A stretch of 64,000 nt of DNA, taken from Hymenobacter armeniacus (lineage in GTDB: Bacteria > Bacteroidota > Bacteroidia > Cytophagales > Hymenobacteraceae). The stretch spans positions 527,803 to 591,802 of the forward strand of contig NZ_JACXAC010000006.1 in the NCBI RefSeq assembly GCF_014699055.1, read 5' to 3'. The position numbers were made by a program, and so were the translations under genes. The notes beneath the pieces are model-generated. The model made no database searches. It worked only from the letters and a program-made list of their open reading frames with translations, and had not been told where the DNA came from. Shown one piece after another: positions 33,903-42,035 of the stretch; the first letter of the stretch is position 1, and every line of letters begins with the position of its first letter.

Positions 33903-34604
33903 ATGTTCGCAGAACGCGCTTCCGGTCCGGAACTGATGGACGACCTGACGCTGGCCACCGACGCCCTGCGCCAGAACCTCGACGAGCTCGAAACCATCAA
34001 CACTTGGCTGGGCGGCTATCAGCCGGTGCTGAACGCGCTGCACCGCCTGCGGCCCCGCTTCCCCCACGGGCGCCCCCTGCGCGTGGCCGACCTGGGCAGC
34101 GGCGGCGGCGATACCCTGCGGCAGGTAGCCCGCTGGGCCCGCAAAAAGGCCTTTCCGGTGGAGCTTGTGGGCATCGACGCCAACGAATTCATGCTGGACT
34201 ACGCGGCCGCCAAAAGCCGGGACTACCCCGAAATCAGTTACCAGCAGTTCGACATTTTCTCGCCCGAATTTCAGGCGCAGCCCTACGATGTGCTCACGTG
34301 CAGCCTGTTCTGTCACCATTTCAGCGACGAGGAGCTGGTGACGCTGCTGCGGCAATGGCAGCAGCAAGCCGGCGTGGCCGTGGTCATCAACGACCTGCAC
34401 CGGCACTGGCTGGCCTACCACAGCATTAAGTGGCTCACGCGGCTATTGGGCGGTTCGTATCTGGTGCGGCACGATGCGCCGCTGTCGGTGGCCCGCGCGT
34501 TCCGGCGCGCCGATTGGGTCGCGCTGCTGCAGCGCGCCGGCATCACGCGCTACGAGCTGCGCTGGCGCTGGGCCTTCCGCTGGCAGCTGGTGCTATTAAA
34601 ATAG
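33903..34604 (+). CDS. SAM-dependent methyltransferase of the polyketide cassette
   Basis: 233 residues. The class I methyltransferase SAM loop is LRVADLGSGGGDTLRQVARW; motif II is VELVGIDANEFMLDYA, and motif IV is YDVLTCSLFCHHFSDEEL. The family resembles UbiE-like C- or O-methyltransferases. It follows the type III polyketide synthase by 34 bp, so it probably methylates its product. The C-terminal region (YELRWRWAFRWQLVLLK) is hydrophobic and may touch the membrane. The ATG at 33903 was chosen; a TTG two codons upstream is less likely. Confidence 0.85.
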   Translation: MFAERASGPELMDDLTLATDALRQNLDELETINTWLGGYQPVLNALHRLRPRFPHGRPLRVADLGSGGGDTLRQVARWARKKAFPVELVGIDANEFMLDYAAAKSRDYPEISYQQFDIFSPEFQAQPYDVLTCSLFCHHFSDEELVTLLRQWQQQAGVAVVINDLHRHWLAYHSIKWLTRLLGGSYLVRHDAPLSVARAFRRADWVALLQRAGITRYELRWRWAFRWQLVLLK

Positions 34605-34631
34605 GCAGGCAGCACGCAGCACGGACGGCCG

Positions 34632-35540
34632 TCATCCCCACAACCCGGCCGCTACGCGAAACGTGTTGGCGTGGGCTTCCACGATGTCGATGATGCGCTC
34701 GGAATAGCCGCCGCCCATGCACGTCACCACGGGCAAGCGGTGGCGATGGCAAAGGCCAAGCACGAATTCGTCGCGCTGGCGGCAGCCGTCGCGGCTGAGG
34801 GCGAGGTAGCCCAGCTTGTCGGTGGCCAGCACGTCGACGCCGGCGAGGTAGAACACAAAATCGGGCTGCACGTCGTCGAGGAGGCGCGGCAGCGTGTCGG
34901 CCAGCAGCCGGAGGTAGGTGGCGTCGTCGGTGCCATCGGGCAGCGGCAGGTCGAGGTCGGAAGTTTCCTTGCGGGCGGGGTAGTTGCGGGCGCCGTGCAT
35001 GGAGAACGTGAACACGCGCGGCTCGTGCTGAAAAATGGCGGCCGTGCCATTGCCCTGGTGCACGTCGAGGTCGACAATGAGAACTTGGCGCACCGCAGGC
35101 ACGTGGGCCAGCAGCCAGGCCGCGGCCGCGGCCTGGTCGTTGAGGAGACAAAATCCCTCGCCCCGTGCCCGGAAAGCGTGGTGCGTGCCGCCCGCAATGT
35201 TGAACGCCACGCCCGTTTGCAGGGCGCGGCGGGCGCCCTCGATGGTGCCGCCCAGGATGGTGACTTCGCGCTCGAACAGCGCCCCCGACCACGGAAAGCC
35301 GGTGGCCCGCTCCTCCTGCCGCGTGAGCTGGCCCCGGCGCAGGCGTTGGTAGTAGTCGGCGTCGTGCACCCGCAGCACGTCGGCATCGGGCGGCGGCTGG
35401 GGCCTGAAAAAGTCGGTTTCGGTGGCCGTGCCTTCGCGCAGGAGCTGCTCGGGCAGCAGCTCATACTTGAGCATGGGAAAGCGGTGGCCGCTGGGCAGCG
35501 GGTGGGCGTAGGTGGGCGCGAAGGCAATGGGCAGCATCAT
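34632..35540 (-). CDS. Histone deacetylase-family amidohydrolase (AcuC/class II HDAC-like)
   Basis: About 302 residues. The zinc-dependent deacetylase signatures are AGGTHHAFRARGEGFCLLND (tandem His), IVDLDVHQGNGTAAIF (Asp-His zinc ligands) and AGVDVLATDKLGYLALS (second Asp). Bacterial members remove acyl groups from proteins, polyamines or small molecules. The start HPLPSGHRFPMLKYELLP is the standard N-terminal region. Two ATGs are adjacent at 35540 and 35537. It converges with the polyketide cassette and diverges from icd. Confidence 0.88.
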   Translation of the reverse strand: MMLPIAFAPTYAHPLPSGHRFPMLKYELLPEQLLREGTATETDFFRPQPPPDADVLRVHDADYYQRLRRGQLTRQEERATGFPWSGALFEREVTILGGTIEGARRALQTGVAFNIAGGTHHAFRARGEGFCLLNDQAAAAAWLLAHVPAVRQVLIVDLDVHQGNGTAAIFQHEPRVFTFSMHGARNYPARKETSDLDLPLPDGTDDATYLRLLADTLPRLLDDVQPDFVFYLAGVDVLATDKLGYLALSRDGCRQRDEFVLGLCHRHRLPVVTCMGGGYSERIIDIVEAHANTFRVAAGLWG

Positions 35541-35648
35541 GCGGCAACAAAATAAGCACCGCATTGGCCCGGCGGCGGGCCTCCTCATTCTACACAAACC
35601 ATTGTGTGATTTCGGGGCAAACAGGGGGCACGAGCCTGCGGGCGCTGC

Positions 35649-35656
35649 TACCTTTG
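35649..35656 (+). promoter_or_regulatory. Probable -7 element of icd
   Basis: TACCTTTG matches TAnnTTTG about 125 bp before the icd ATG in the HDAC-icd spacer. The -33 TTG is not at the expected place. Confidence 0.4.
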
Positions 35657-35781
35657 GGTGCTGTCGCGTCGCGTCAGAAGCCGTTGCCTTCCGCTGAAGC
35701 CCCTTTCCGGGCCAGACGGGCGGCCCCGGCGCAGCGGCGCGGCAGCAGACCACCAATTCTTCTCAACCACCTCCCAAGTTC

Positions 35782-37017
35782 ATGACCAAAATCAAAGTAG
35801 CCAACCCCGTAGTGGAGCTCGATGGCGACGAAATGACGCGCATCATCTGGAAGTTCATCAAGGACAAGCTGATTACGCCTTACCTCGACCTCGACATCAA
35901 GTACTACGACCTGGGCATAGAGTACCGCGACGAAACCAACGACCAGGTGACCATCGACGCGGCCAACGCCATCAAGCAGTACGGCGTGGGTATCAAGTGC
36001 GCTACCATCACCCCCGACGAAGAGCGGGTGAAGGAGTTCAACCTGAAGCAGATGTGGAAGTCGCCGAACGGCACCATCCGCAACATCCTCGATGGCACGG
36101 TGTTCCGCGAGCCCATTGTGATGCAGAACGTGCCCCGCCTGGTGCCCAACTGGACGGCTCCGATTTGCATCGGCCGCCACGCCTTCGGCGACCAGTACCG
36201 CGCGACGGACTTTGTGACCAAGGGCAAGGGCAAGCTCACAATCACCTTCCAGCCCGAAGACGGCGGCGAGGCGCAGTCGTTTGAGGTGTTCAACTTCAAG
36301 TCCGACGGCGTGGCCCTGGCCATGTACAACACCGACGAAAGCATCCGCGGCTTCGCCCACGCCTGCTTCAACCAGGCCCTGATGAAGGGCTGGCCGCTGT
36401 ATTTGAGCACCAAAAACACCATTCTGAAGAAGTACGACGGCCGCTTCAAGGACATCTTCCAGGAGATTTACGAGCAGGACTACCTGGCCAAGTTCCAGGC
36501 CGCCGGCATCACCTACGAGCACCGTTTGATTGACGACATGGTGGCCTCGGCCCTGAAATGGAACGGCAACTTCGTGTGGGCCTGCAAAAACTACGACGGC
36601 GACGTGCAAAGCGACACCGTGGCCCAGGGCTTCGGCTCGCTCGGCCTGATGACCTCCACGCTGGTGACGCCCGACGGCAACACCATGGAGGCCGAAGCCG
36701 CCCACGGCACCGTGACGCGCCACTACCGCGACCACCAGAAGGGCAAGCCCACCAGCACCAACCCCATCGCGAGCATCTTCGCCTGGACGCGCGGCCTGGA
36801 GTTCCGCGGCAAGCTCGACGGCAATCAGGAGCTGGTGAATTTCTGCCACGCCCTGGAGCAAGTGTGCATCGAAACCGTGGAAAGCGGCAAGATGACCAAG
36901 GACCTGGCCGTCTGCATCCACGGCAACAAGGTGGAGCACGGCCGCGACTACCTCTACACCGAGGAGTTCCTGGAAGCGCTGGACACCAACCTGAAAAAGA
37001 AGCTGGGCGCGGCATAA
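35782..37017 (+). CDS. icd: NADP-dependent isocitrate dehydrogenase, eukaryote-like (type II) form
   Basis: 411 residues. It oxidatively decarboxylates isocitrate to 2-oxoglutarate in the TCA cycle. The sequence follows the homodimeric eukaryote-like subfamily: NPVVELDGDEMTRIIWKFI at the start, KCATITPDEERVKEFNLKQM, SPNGTIRNILDGTVFREPI (isocitrate phosphate loop) and LIDDMVASALKWNGNFVWAC. The coenzyme loop reads AAHGTVTRHYRDHQKGK, as in NADP users. It is monocistronic: a terminator follows and a tRNA gene lies on the opposite strand. Confidence 0.96.
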   Translation: MTKIKVANPVVELDGDEMTRIIWKFIKDKLITPYLDLDIKYYDLGIEYRDETNDQVTIDAANAIKQYGVGIKCATITPDEERVKEFNLKQMWKSPNGTIRNILDGTVFREPIVMQNVPRLVPNWTAPICIGRHAFGDQYRATDFVTKGKGKLTITFQPEDGGEAQSFEVFNFKSDGVALAMYNTDESIRGFAHACFNQALMKGWPLYLSTKNTILKKYDGRFKDIFQEIYEQDYLAKFQAAGITYEHRLIDDMVASALKWNGNFVWACKNYDGDVQSDTVAQGFGSLGLMTSTLVTPDGNTMEAEAAHGTVTRHYRDHQKGKPTSTNPIASIFAWTRGLEFRGKLDGNQELVNFCHALEQVCIETVESGKMTKDLAVCIHGNKVEHGRDYLYTEEFLEALDTNLKKKLGAA

Positions 37018-37037
37018 GCCCCGCCACTCGGCGAACG

Positions 37038-37072
37038 AAAAAAGCCCGTCTGCTAACCAGACGGGCTTTTTT
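37038..37072. terminator. icd terminator
   Basis: A 15-bp stem AAAAAAGCCCGTCTG with its inverse, loop CTAAC, followed by GCATT. It lies 20 bp after the icd stop. Confidence 0.9.
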
Positions 37073-37080
37073 GCATTAAA

Positions 37081-37111
37081 AAACCCTCACCGCTATTCGC
37101 AATGAGGGTTT
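37081..37111 (-). terminator. tRNA-Val terminator
   Basis: AAACCCTCA pairs with TGAGGGTTT. On the minus strand it is followed by a T-run, starting 4 bp after the tRNA 3' end. Confidence 0.75.
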
Positions 37112-37114
37112 CCG

Positions 37115-37189
37115 TGAGGCGTAATGGGCTCGAACCATCGACCTCCACCGTGTCAGGGTGGCGCTCTGAACCAACTGAGCTAACACCCC
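37115..37189 (-). tRNA. tRNA-Val (anticodon GAC)
   Basis: On the minus strand the gene starts GGGGTGTTAGCTCAGTTGGT and ends with ACGCCTC plus discriminator A. The acceptor stem pairs GGGGTGT with ACGCCTC (two wobble pairs). The anticodon stem CCACC/GGTGG encloses loop CTGACAC, giving anticodon GAC, which reads GUC (and GUU by wobble). The T-loop GGTTCGAGCC is standard. The 3' CCA is not encoded and would be added after transcription. Confidence 0.93.
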
Positions 37190-37380
37190 GGAATATGCCC
37201 GCCCGGTGGGCGGCGCTGCCCCAAAGGTAAGGCCCGGCGACCGCCTCCGTACACCGGGCGGCCATTTTTTTGCTTCTGCGGGCCTGGCTTGGCAACTTTC
37301 TGGGCCCGGTAAAGTATAGGGGCAAGCGGGAATAGTCATCTTCCCGAGCTTTTGCTTTCCCTTACCCCTTTCTTTCACTC

Positions 37381-38004
37381 ATGAAAAAGCTTTTTCTGTT
37401 TCTGCTGCTCGCCGTGGCCTCTGCACCGGCTGCTTTTGCCCAGGCAGCGCCGGGCGGCGCACAATCGTCGAAGGACTACACCGGCGGCGCCACCACCGAA
37501 TCGGGCAACACTGGCTTCGGCGTGAAGGGCGGCTACAACCTGGCCAACGTGTACGGCGACGACGCCGGCTCGGGCCGTAGCAGCTCCAACACCTTCCACG
37601 CGGGCCTCTACGGGCAGTTCGGGTTCAACGACTTCTCCTCCATTCAGGTGGAAGCGCTGTACTCGCGCCAGGGCACGAAGTTCACCGACGGCGTCGATAA
37701 CCTGCGACTGGACTATCTGTCGGTGCCGGTGCTCTACGTGGGCAACATCACCGACGCCTTCAGCTTCCACATCGGCCCGCAGGCCTCGGTGCTGACTAAA
37801 GTCGTATCGGGCGACAAAGACCTCGACATCAACGACAACGGCTTCAAGAGCTTTGACCTGTCGGGCGTGGGCGGACTGGAATACCGCCTCGGCCCCGCCC
37901 GCCTGGGCGCGCGCTACAACCTCGGCCTGACCAAGATTTTTGAAGACGCGAAAGTGTACAACAACGTGTTCCAAGTGTACCTGGGCTTTGGCTTCACGCA
38001 ATAA
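37381..38004 (+). CDS. Outer-membrane beta-barrel protein (PorT-like), copy 1
   Basis: 207 residues. The signal peptide MKKLFLFLLLAVASAPAAFA leads to a protein of alternating strands: TGFGVKGGYNLANVYGDD, HAGLYGQFGFNDFSSIQVEA, YLSVPVLYVGNITDAFSFHI and a C-terminal VFQVYLGFGFTQ ending in an aromatic-rich strand. This is the outer-membrane PorT/OmpW-like eight-strand pattern of Bacteroidota. The function is unknown; a structural or transport role is possible. The next gene is a clear paralogue. Confidence 0.85.
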   Translation: MKKLFLFLLLAVASAPAAFAQAAPGGAQSSKDYTGGATTESGNTGFGVKGGYNLANVYGDDAGSGRSSSNTFHAGLYGQFGFNDFSSIQVEALYSRQGTKFTDGVDNLRLDYLSVPVLYVGNITDAFSFHIGPQASVLTKVVSGDKDLDINDNGFKSFDLSGVGGLEYRLGPARLGARYNLGLTKIFEDAKVYNNVFQVYLGFGFTQ

Positions 38005-38035
38005 GGTCCTGCGGCTGCATTGCGTTTGCTCGTCA

Positions 38036-38070
38036 AAAAAAAGGAGGCTCCAGCAGGGCCTCCTTTTTTT
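38036..38070. terminator. Terminator between the two beta-barrel genes
   Basis: AAAAAAAGGAGGC (38036-38048) pairs with GCCTCCTTTTTTT (38058-38070), followed by GTGGGG. It makes the two paralogues separate transcripts, at least in part. Confidence 0.85.
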
Positions 38071-38146
38071 GTGGGGCAACTGGCCGGCCGGGCAACTTTG
38101 GGCGCGGGCGGCCGTTTGCTAGTGGGCCATTTCACTTTTTATTGTC

Positions 38147-38830
38147 ATGAAAAAAGCCTTATTCGTATTTGCGCTGGCCCTGGCGGCCACGCCCGCTGTG
38201 CGCGCCCAGCAGGGCCCCGGCGTGGGCTCCTCCACTGATTACGCCGCCAGCGACGGCACCGAGTCGCGCAACACCGGCTTCGGCATCAAGGGTGGCTACA
38301 ACCTGGCCAGCATCCAGGGTGCGGGCGCCGACCTGTTCACCAACCGCGACAACCTCAAGGACTTCCACGCCGGTGTGTACGGGCAGTTTGGCTTCAACAA
38401 CTTCGCCTCGCTGATGGTGGAGCTGCTGTACTCGCGCAAGGGCTACCGCACCGACTACCTGGGCACCGCCACCCGCGACACCCGCCTCGATTACTTGGAG
38501 CTGCCCATTCTGTTTGTGGGCAACCTCACCGAGACCCTCAGCATTCACGTGGGCCCGCAGGTGTCGCTGCTCACCAACGTGCGCGACGGCGACGCCACCG
38601 TGAGCCTCTCCGACCGCGGCTACAACAGCCTCGACTACGGGGCCATTGCCGGCGCCGAAGCCCGCCTGGGCTTTGCCAAGCTGGGCGCCCGCTTCGACTG
38701 GAGCCTGGGCAAAATCTACAAAGACGGCACCGTGCTGCAGTACAACAGCAAGTCCGGCGCCACCGTGGCCGACAACAACATCCGCAACCAGGTGTTTCAG
38801 GTGTACCTGGGCCTCGGCTTCAAGCACTAG
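38147..38830 (+). CDS. Outer-membrane beta-barrel protein (PorT-like), copy 2
   Basis: 227 residues. The signal peptide MKKALFVFALALAATPAVRA is followed by the same architecture as copy 1: NTGFGIKGGYNLASIQGAGA, HAGVYGQFGFNNFASLMVEL, LELPILFVGNLTETLSIHVG and the end NQVFQVYLGLGFKH. It differs by a longer insertion (VLQYNSKSGATVADNNI) before the last strand. The pair is a tandem duplication with its own terminator between. Role unknown; surface exposure of the variable loops is likely. Confidence 0.85.
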   Translation: MKKALFVFALALAATPAVRAQQGPGVGSSTDYAASDGTESRNTGFGIKGGYNLASIQGAGADLFTNRDNLKDFHAGVYGQFGFNNFASLMVELLYSRKGYRTDYLGTATRDTRLDYLELPILFVGNLTETLSIHVGPQVSLLTNVRDGDATVSLSDRGYNSLDYGAIAGAEARLGFAKLGARFDWSLGKIYKDGTVLQYNSKSGATVADNNIRNQVFQVYLGLGFKH

Positions 38831-38874
38831 CGGCCTTGGCGCTGGCCCGGGTTTCACTTTTGCCGTAGCTGCCT

Positions 38875-39378
38875 ATGTTTCTTGCGCTCGATGTGGCGGC
38901 CCTGCACCAGGCGCGCGAGGCCCTGCTGGGCCGGGGACTGGCCGTGCTGGCGGCCTGGGTGCTGCTCAACCTGCTGGTGAGCGGGCATTACCTGTCGCGC
39001 GCCGACAAGCGCCGGCCCGCCTACTACTTCCACGGCATGAACGTGGGCTGGGCGCTGGTGAACGGCCTGCTGGCCGCCTGGGGCATCTACCACCTACAGC
39101 CCGCGGCGCCGTCGGGCTTGGGGCTGGCCGACGTGGTGCAGGCCCAGCTCTTCAACGAAAACCTGTTCCTCTTCAACGCGGGGCTCGACGTGGCCTACAT
39201 AATGACCGGCTACTACCTACGCGCCCGCGCCGCCCTGCCCGGCGAAACCCGACCGGCCCGCCTGCTGGGCTTTGGCCGCTCGCTGTGGCTGCAAGGAGGC
39301 TTTTTGCTGGTGTTTGACGCCCTGATGTGGGGGTGGCTGCACTGGCAGGGCCGCGGGTGGCTGCCGTGGCTGCAGTAG
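38875..39378 (+). CDS. Four-helix membrane protein of unknown function
   Basis: 167 residues with about four hydrophobic helices (AVLAAWVLLNLLVSGHYLS, MNVGWALVNGLLAAWGIYHL, a third around FNAGLDVAYIMTGYYLRARA, and GGFLLVFDALMWGWLHW). The motif NENLFLFNAGLDVAYIM occurs in small uncharacterised Bacteroidota membrane proteins I recall only loosely, so no family name is given. It starts 44 bp after the second beta-barrel gene and may share its transcript. A terminator follows. Confidence 0.7.
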   Translation: MFLALDVAALHQAREALLGRGLAVLAAWVLLNLLVSGHYLSRADKRRPAYYFHGMNVGWALVNGLLAAWGIYHLQPAAPSGLGLADVVQAQLFNENLFLFNAGLDVAYIMTGYYLRARAALPGETRPARLLGFGRSLWLQGGFLLVFDALMWGWLHWQGRGWLPWLQ

Positions 39379-39425
39379 CAAGGCAGTACCCACTTCTCCG
39401 GGCCTCGACCCAAAGCCTAGTAAAG

Positions 39426-39450
39426 ATGCCCCACCTACCCGGTGGGGCAT
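39426..39450 (+). terminator. Terminator after the four-helix membrane protein
   Basis: ATGCCCCACC pairs with GGTGGGGCAT, loop TACCC, followed by TTCTATTT. Confidence 0.75.
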
Positions 39451-39733
39451 TTCTATTTAAGAAGCAGCGCAAGCAGCCAGCTAAGTTGCGCAACAGACGC
39501 ACCAAGAATCATTGGCCGTCGCCCTGCTCGTAGCTGGAAGATATAGAAGCGGAACTGCCGCGGTCAGGCTACGATGGACAGCCAAAAGTGGGGCTCACCC
39601 ATTTAACGGTTCACAAGTGCGATATATAATCTGAAGGAAAATACACTATAAATCAATCAACTAGACACAGCCATTACTCCAGATACTCAGAGGGAAGATG
39701 ACTCAAACCGTCCAGGTTGGCTTATACCCATAG

Positions 39734-39775
39734 TTTTTCCCATATTGAAACTAAAAACCCGATATGGGAAAAACT
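39734..39775. repeat. 13-bp inverted repeat upstream of the hydrolase-like gene
   Basis: GTTTTTCCCATAT (39734-39746) and ATATGGGAAAAAC (39763-39775) are perfect inverted copies 16 bp apart. A shorter related piece, ATGGGAAAA, recurs at 39893-39901 just before the next gene. It could be an operator or a hairpin. Confidence 0.55.
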
Positions 39776-39935
39776 TCGTAGATTCTCGGCTGGAAAATGA
39801 AGCCGTAAGTCGACAAAAACCACCGGTTCGGCTTAAAAAAGCCCGTCGCCTCTGCCCACGGCTGAATTTTGCGCACGCTGTTTAGCCCAAAAATGGGAAA
39901 AGCAGCTTCTGGTTCCTTGCTGCTAAGCTGTTTTT

Positions 39936-41108
39936 ATGCGCCCATTCGTACTTGCCCTCGCCGCCTTCTGCATTTTACTTGGTTTCGACTCATCGGCAAA
40001 GCCCCTTGACCGCGTAGAGGCCGTGGCCGTGACCAGCCCCGCCGGCGGCGTGCGCCTCAATGGCCTGCTGCGCCTGCCCTCGGGCCCCGGCCCGTTTCCG
40101 GCCGCGGTGCTGCTGCCCGAGCGCGGCGCCGATGCCAGCGGCCCTCATTCGCCCAACAGCGAAATGATGAACGGGCTGGCCGACTACCTGGTGAGCCAAG
40201 GCGTGGCCGTGCTGCGCCTGAAAGAGCGGGGCCACGGTGGTTCGGGCGGTTCGGCCACCACCACTACCCTGGCCGAGCGCTCGGCCGACGCCATTGCGGC
40301 GCTGAATTTCCTGCGCACCCGCGCCCAGATTGACGTGACCCGCCTTGGCCTCATCGGGCACGGCGAAGGTGCCAACGTGGCACTGCTGGCCGGCGCCCAG
40401 CCACTGGCTCCCACGTTTGTGGTGGCCGTGGCCGCCGCCGGCGTGCCCGGCCGCGAGCTGCTGGCCACCCAGCCGGTGATGTACGGCAAGGTGCTGGGCA
40501 ACGACACCACCGACCTGGCCCGCCAGCACCAGTACGAGCGTGCCCTGCGCGCCGCCGAGCAGGAAGCCGCCAAGCTGCGCGCCCACGGCTCCAACGCTGC
40601 CCAGGTGCAAACCTACCTCGACCAGCAGCGCCTGCGCCAGAAAGCCGCCATGCGCCGCGACGAGGAAAACCTCGTCAAGCACCAGCGGGCCATGCTGGAA
40701 ATCGTGCGCCAAACGCCCGACAACAGCCAGGCCCAGGCCATTCTGAGCAACATGCTGCGCCAGCGCTACCCCGGCATTGCCCCGGCCGACGTGCAAACCA
40801 CCGTGCAAACCCTCACCACACCCGCCTACCGCAGCTTCCTGAGCTTCGACCCGCAGCCTGCGCTGCCAGAGGTGAAGTGCCCCGTGCTGCTGCTGCAGGG
40901 CGAGGCCGACCGTGAGGTAAACGCGGCCCTCAACCTGACGGCCCTGCGCAAAGGCCTGCGGGCCAACGCCAAAGTGGCCGAAATGCGCTACCCCAACCTC
41001 AACCACACCCTGCAGTTTGCCAGCGACTCGCCCGCCGATGCGGCCGCGGCCGCGTTTAACCCCGATACGCCGGCCGACATCTATAAATGGATTGTGAGCC
41101 AGAAGTAG
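39936..41108 (+). CDS. Secreted alpha/beta-hydrolase-fold protein lacking the nucleophile serine
   Basis: 390 residues. Signal peptide MRPFVLALAAFCILLGFDSS, then an esterase-like N-terminal strand pair. The nucleophile elbow reads LIGHGEGANVALL: the GxSxG motif has Gly143 (codon GGC) in place of Ser. The acid (LLLQGEADREV) and His (PNLNHTLQF) regions remain. A helical, Gln/Arg-rich insertion (about 200-300) covers the cap. It may be a pseudo-enzyme that binds ligands, or use another residue. It is related to Bacteroidota dienelactone-hydrolase/BAAT-like esterases. Exported to the periplasm. Confidence 0.8.
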   Translation: MRPFVLALAAFCILLGFDSSAKPLDRVEAVAVTSPAGGVRLNGLLRLPSGPGPFPAAVLLPERGADASGPHSPNSEMMNGLADYLVSQGVAVLRLKERGHGGSGGSATTTTLAERSADAIAALNFLRTRAQIDVTRLGLIGHGEGANVALLAGAQPLAPTFVVAVAAAGVPGRELLATQPVMYGKVLGNDTTDLARQHQYERALRAAEQEAAKLRAHGSNAAQVQTYLDQQRLRQKAAMRRDEENLVKHQRAMLEIVRQTPDNSQAQAILSNMLRQRYPGIAPADVQTTVQTLTTPAYRSFLSFDPQPALPEVKCPVLLLQGEADREVNAALNLTALRKGLRANAKVAEMRYPNLNHTLQFASDSPADAAAAAFNPDTPADIYKWIVSQK

Positions 41109-41128
41109 GGCGGCAGCAAACGAGAAGT

Positions 41129-41327
41129 TGTCATTGCGAGGCCGCAGGCCGTAGCAAACGAAGTTCAGCATAGCTAATCCGTCCTGTCAAGACCAGACAC
41201 GCCCTTTAACCAAAAAGCCCCGGCACTGCGCAGTGCCGGGGCTTTTCATTGGGGTTGTCACTCGTGTGGCTGTTCGCTGAGAACAGGGCGGATTGCCGCG
41301 ATTCACTGCGTTTCGCTCGCTATGACA
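41129..41327. repeat. Palindromic 'TGTCATTGCGAG' repeat pair around a terminator
   Basis: TGTCATTGCGAG (41129-41140) and CTCGCTATGACA (41316-41327) are inverted with one mismatch. The left unit continues GCCGCAGGCC; the right one (read reversed) continues CGAAACGCAGTGAATCG. Both belong to a repeat type seen often in Bacteroidota intergenic DNA. The terminator 41213-41246 lies between them. Confidence 0.75.
41213..41246. terminator. Bidirectional terminator between convergent genes
   Basis: A 16-bp perfect stem AAAAGCCCCGGCACTG with its inverse around CG. It ends the hydrolase-like gene on the left and the PfpI gene on the right. Confidence 0.85.
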
Positions 41328-41346
41328 GGGCAGGTTTCGTCGCGCC

Positions 41347-41925
41347 TTAATTGTGGCCGCCGTGCTGGGGCTCCAGCATCTCTTCCACAATTTTCTTGTT
41401 GAAGGCGGGAATGTCTTCGGGCTTGCGGCTGGTGATGAGGCCGTGGTCGGTCACCACTTCGGAATCTTCCCACAGGGCGCCGGCGTTTTTGAGGTCGGTG
41501 TGCACGCTGGGCCAGCTCGTGACGCGCTTGCCGCGCACCACGTCGGCCTCCACCAGCAGCCAGGGGCCGTGGCAAATGGCGGCCAGCACCTTGCCCGAGC
41601 CGGCAAATTCTTTCACGAAGGCCACCACGTCTTTGTTGACGCGCAGAATGTCGGGGTTCATCTGGCCGCCGGGCAGCACCAGGGCGTCGTAGTCGGCCGG
41701 GCGGGCGTCGGTGATGACTTTGTCGACGTCGACCTTGCTGCCCCAGTCTTTCTTGGGGCCGTCCCAGCCCTTAATGGAGCCGCTTTTGAGCGAAATGACG
41801 TGGGTTTCGGCGCCTTCGCCTTCGAGGTATTTCTTGGGTTCGTCGAGTTCGGCCTGCTCGAAGCCGTCGGTGGCAATGATGGCAATTTTCTTGCCCTTGA
41901 GTTTGTCGCTGCTGAAGAAGCTCAT
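41347..41925 (-). CDS. DJ-1/PfpI family protein
   Basis: 192 residues, the size of PfpI-type proteins (general stress protein 18/YhbO-like). The nucleophile elbow is LAAICHGPWLLVEADVV, with Cys followed by His as in PfpI. The Glu of the triad lies near FEQAELDEPKKYL, and ALVLPGGQMNPD is the family strand. Members act as stress-related glyoxalase/deglycase-like or peptidase-like enzymes in the cytoplasm. It follows the photoreceptor-linked histidine kinase with a terminator in between, so it is probably a separate unit. Confidence 0.9.
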   Translation of the reverse strand: MSFFSSDKLKGKKIAIIATDGFEQAELDEPKKYLEGEGAETHVISLKSGSIKGWDGPKKDWGSKVDVDKVITDARPADYDALVLPGGQMNPDILRVNKDVVAFVKEFAGSGKVLAAICHGPWLLVEADVVRGKRVTSWPSVHTDLKNAGALWEDSEVVTDHGLITSRKPEDIPAFNKKIVEEMLEPQHGGHN

Positions 41926-41954
41926 GATGTTTTGGAAAGTAAAAAGCGTAAACG

Positions 41955-41986
41955 GAAAAGGGCCAGGAGTGCTCCCGGCCCTTTTC
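41955..41986 (-). terminator. Terminator after the PAS histidine kinase
   Basis: GAAAAGGGCC pairs with GGCCCTTTTC around a 12-nt loop, about 50 bp after the kinase stop codon. Confidence 0.7.
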
Positions 41987-42035
41987 TGTACGCCCTGCGA
42001 CGCATTTAGTTAAGCAAGATTATGGCTTAGGCGGC

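Larger units (their letters stand above)
39379..39935. other. Long AT-richer intergenic region
   Basis: 557 bp with no credible gene. It begins with a terminator (39426-39450) and holds a notable 13-bp inverted repeat (39734-39775). Base composition is clearly richer in A/T than the neighbouring genes. No insertion sequence ends or tRNA were recognised. Confidence 0.5.
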
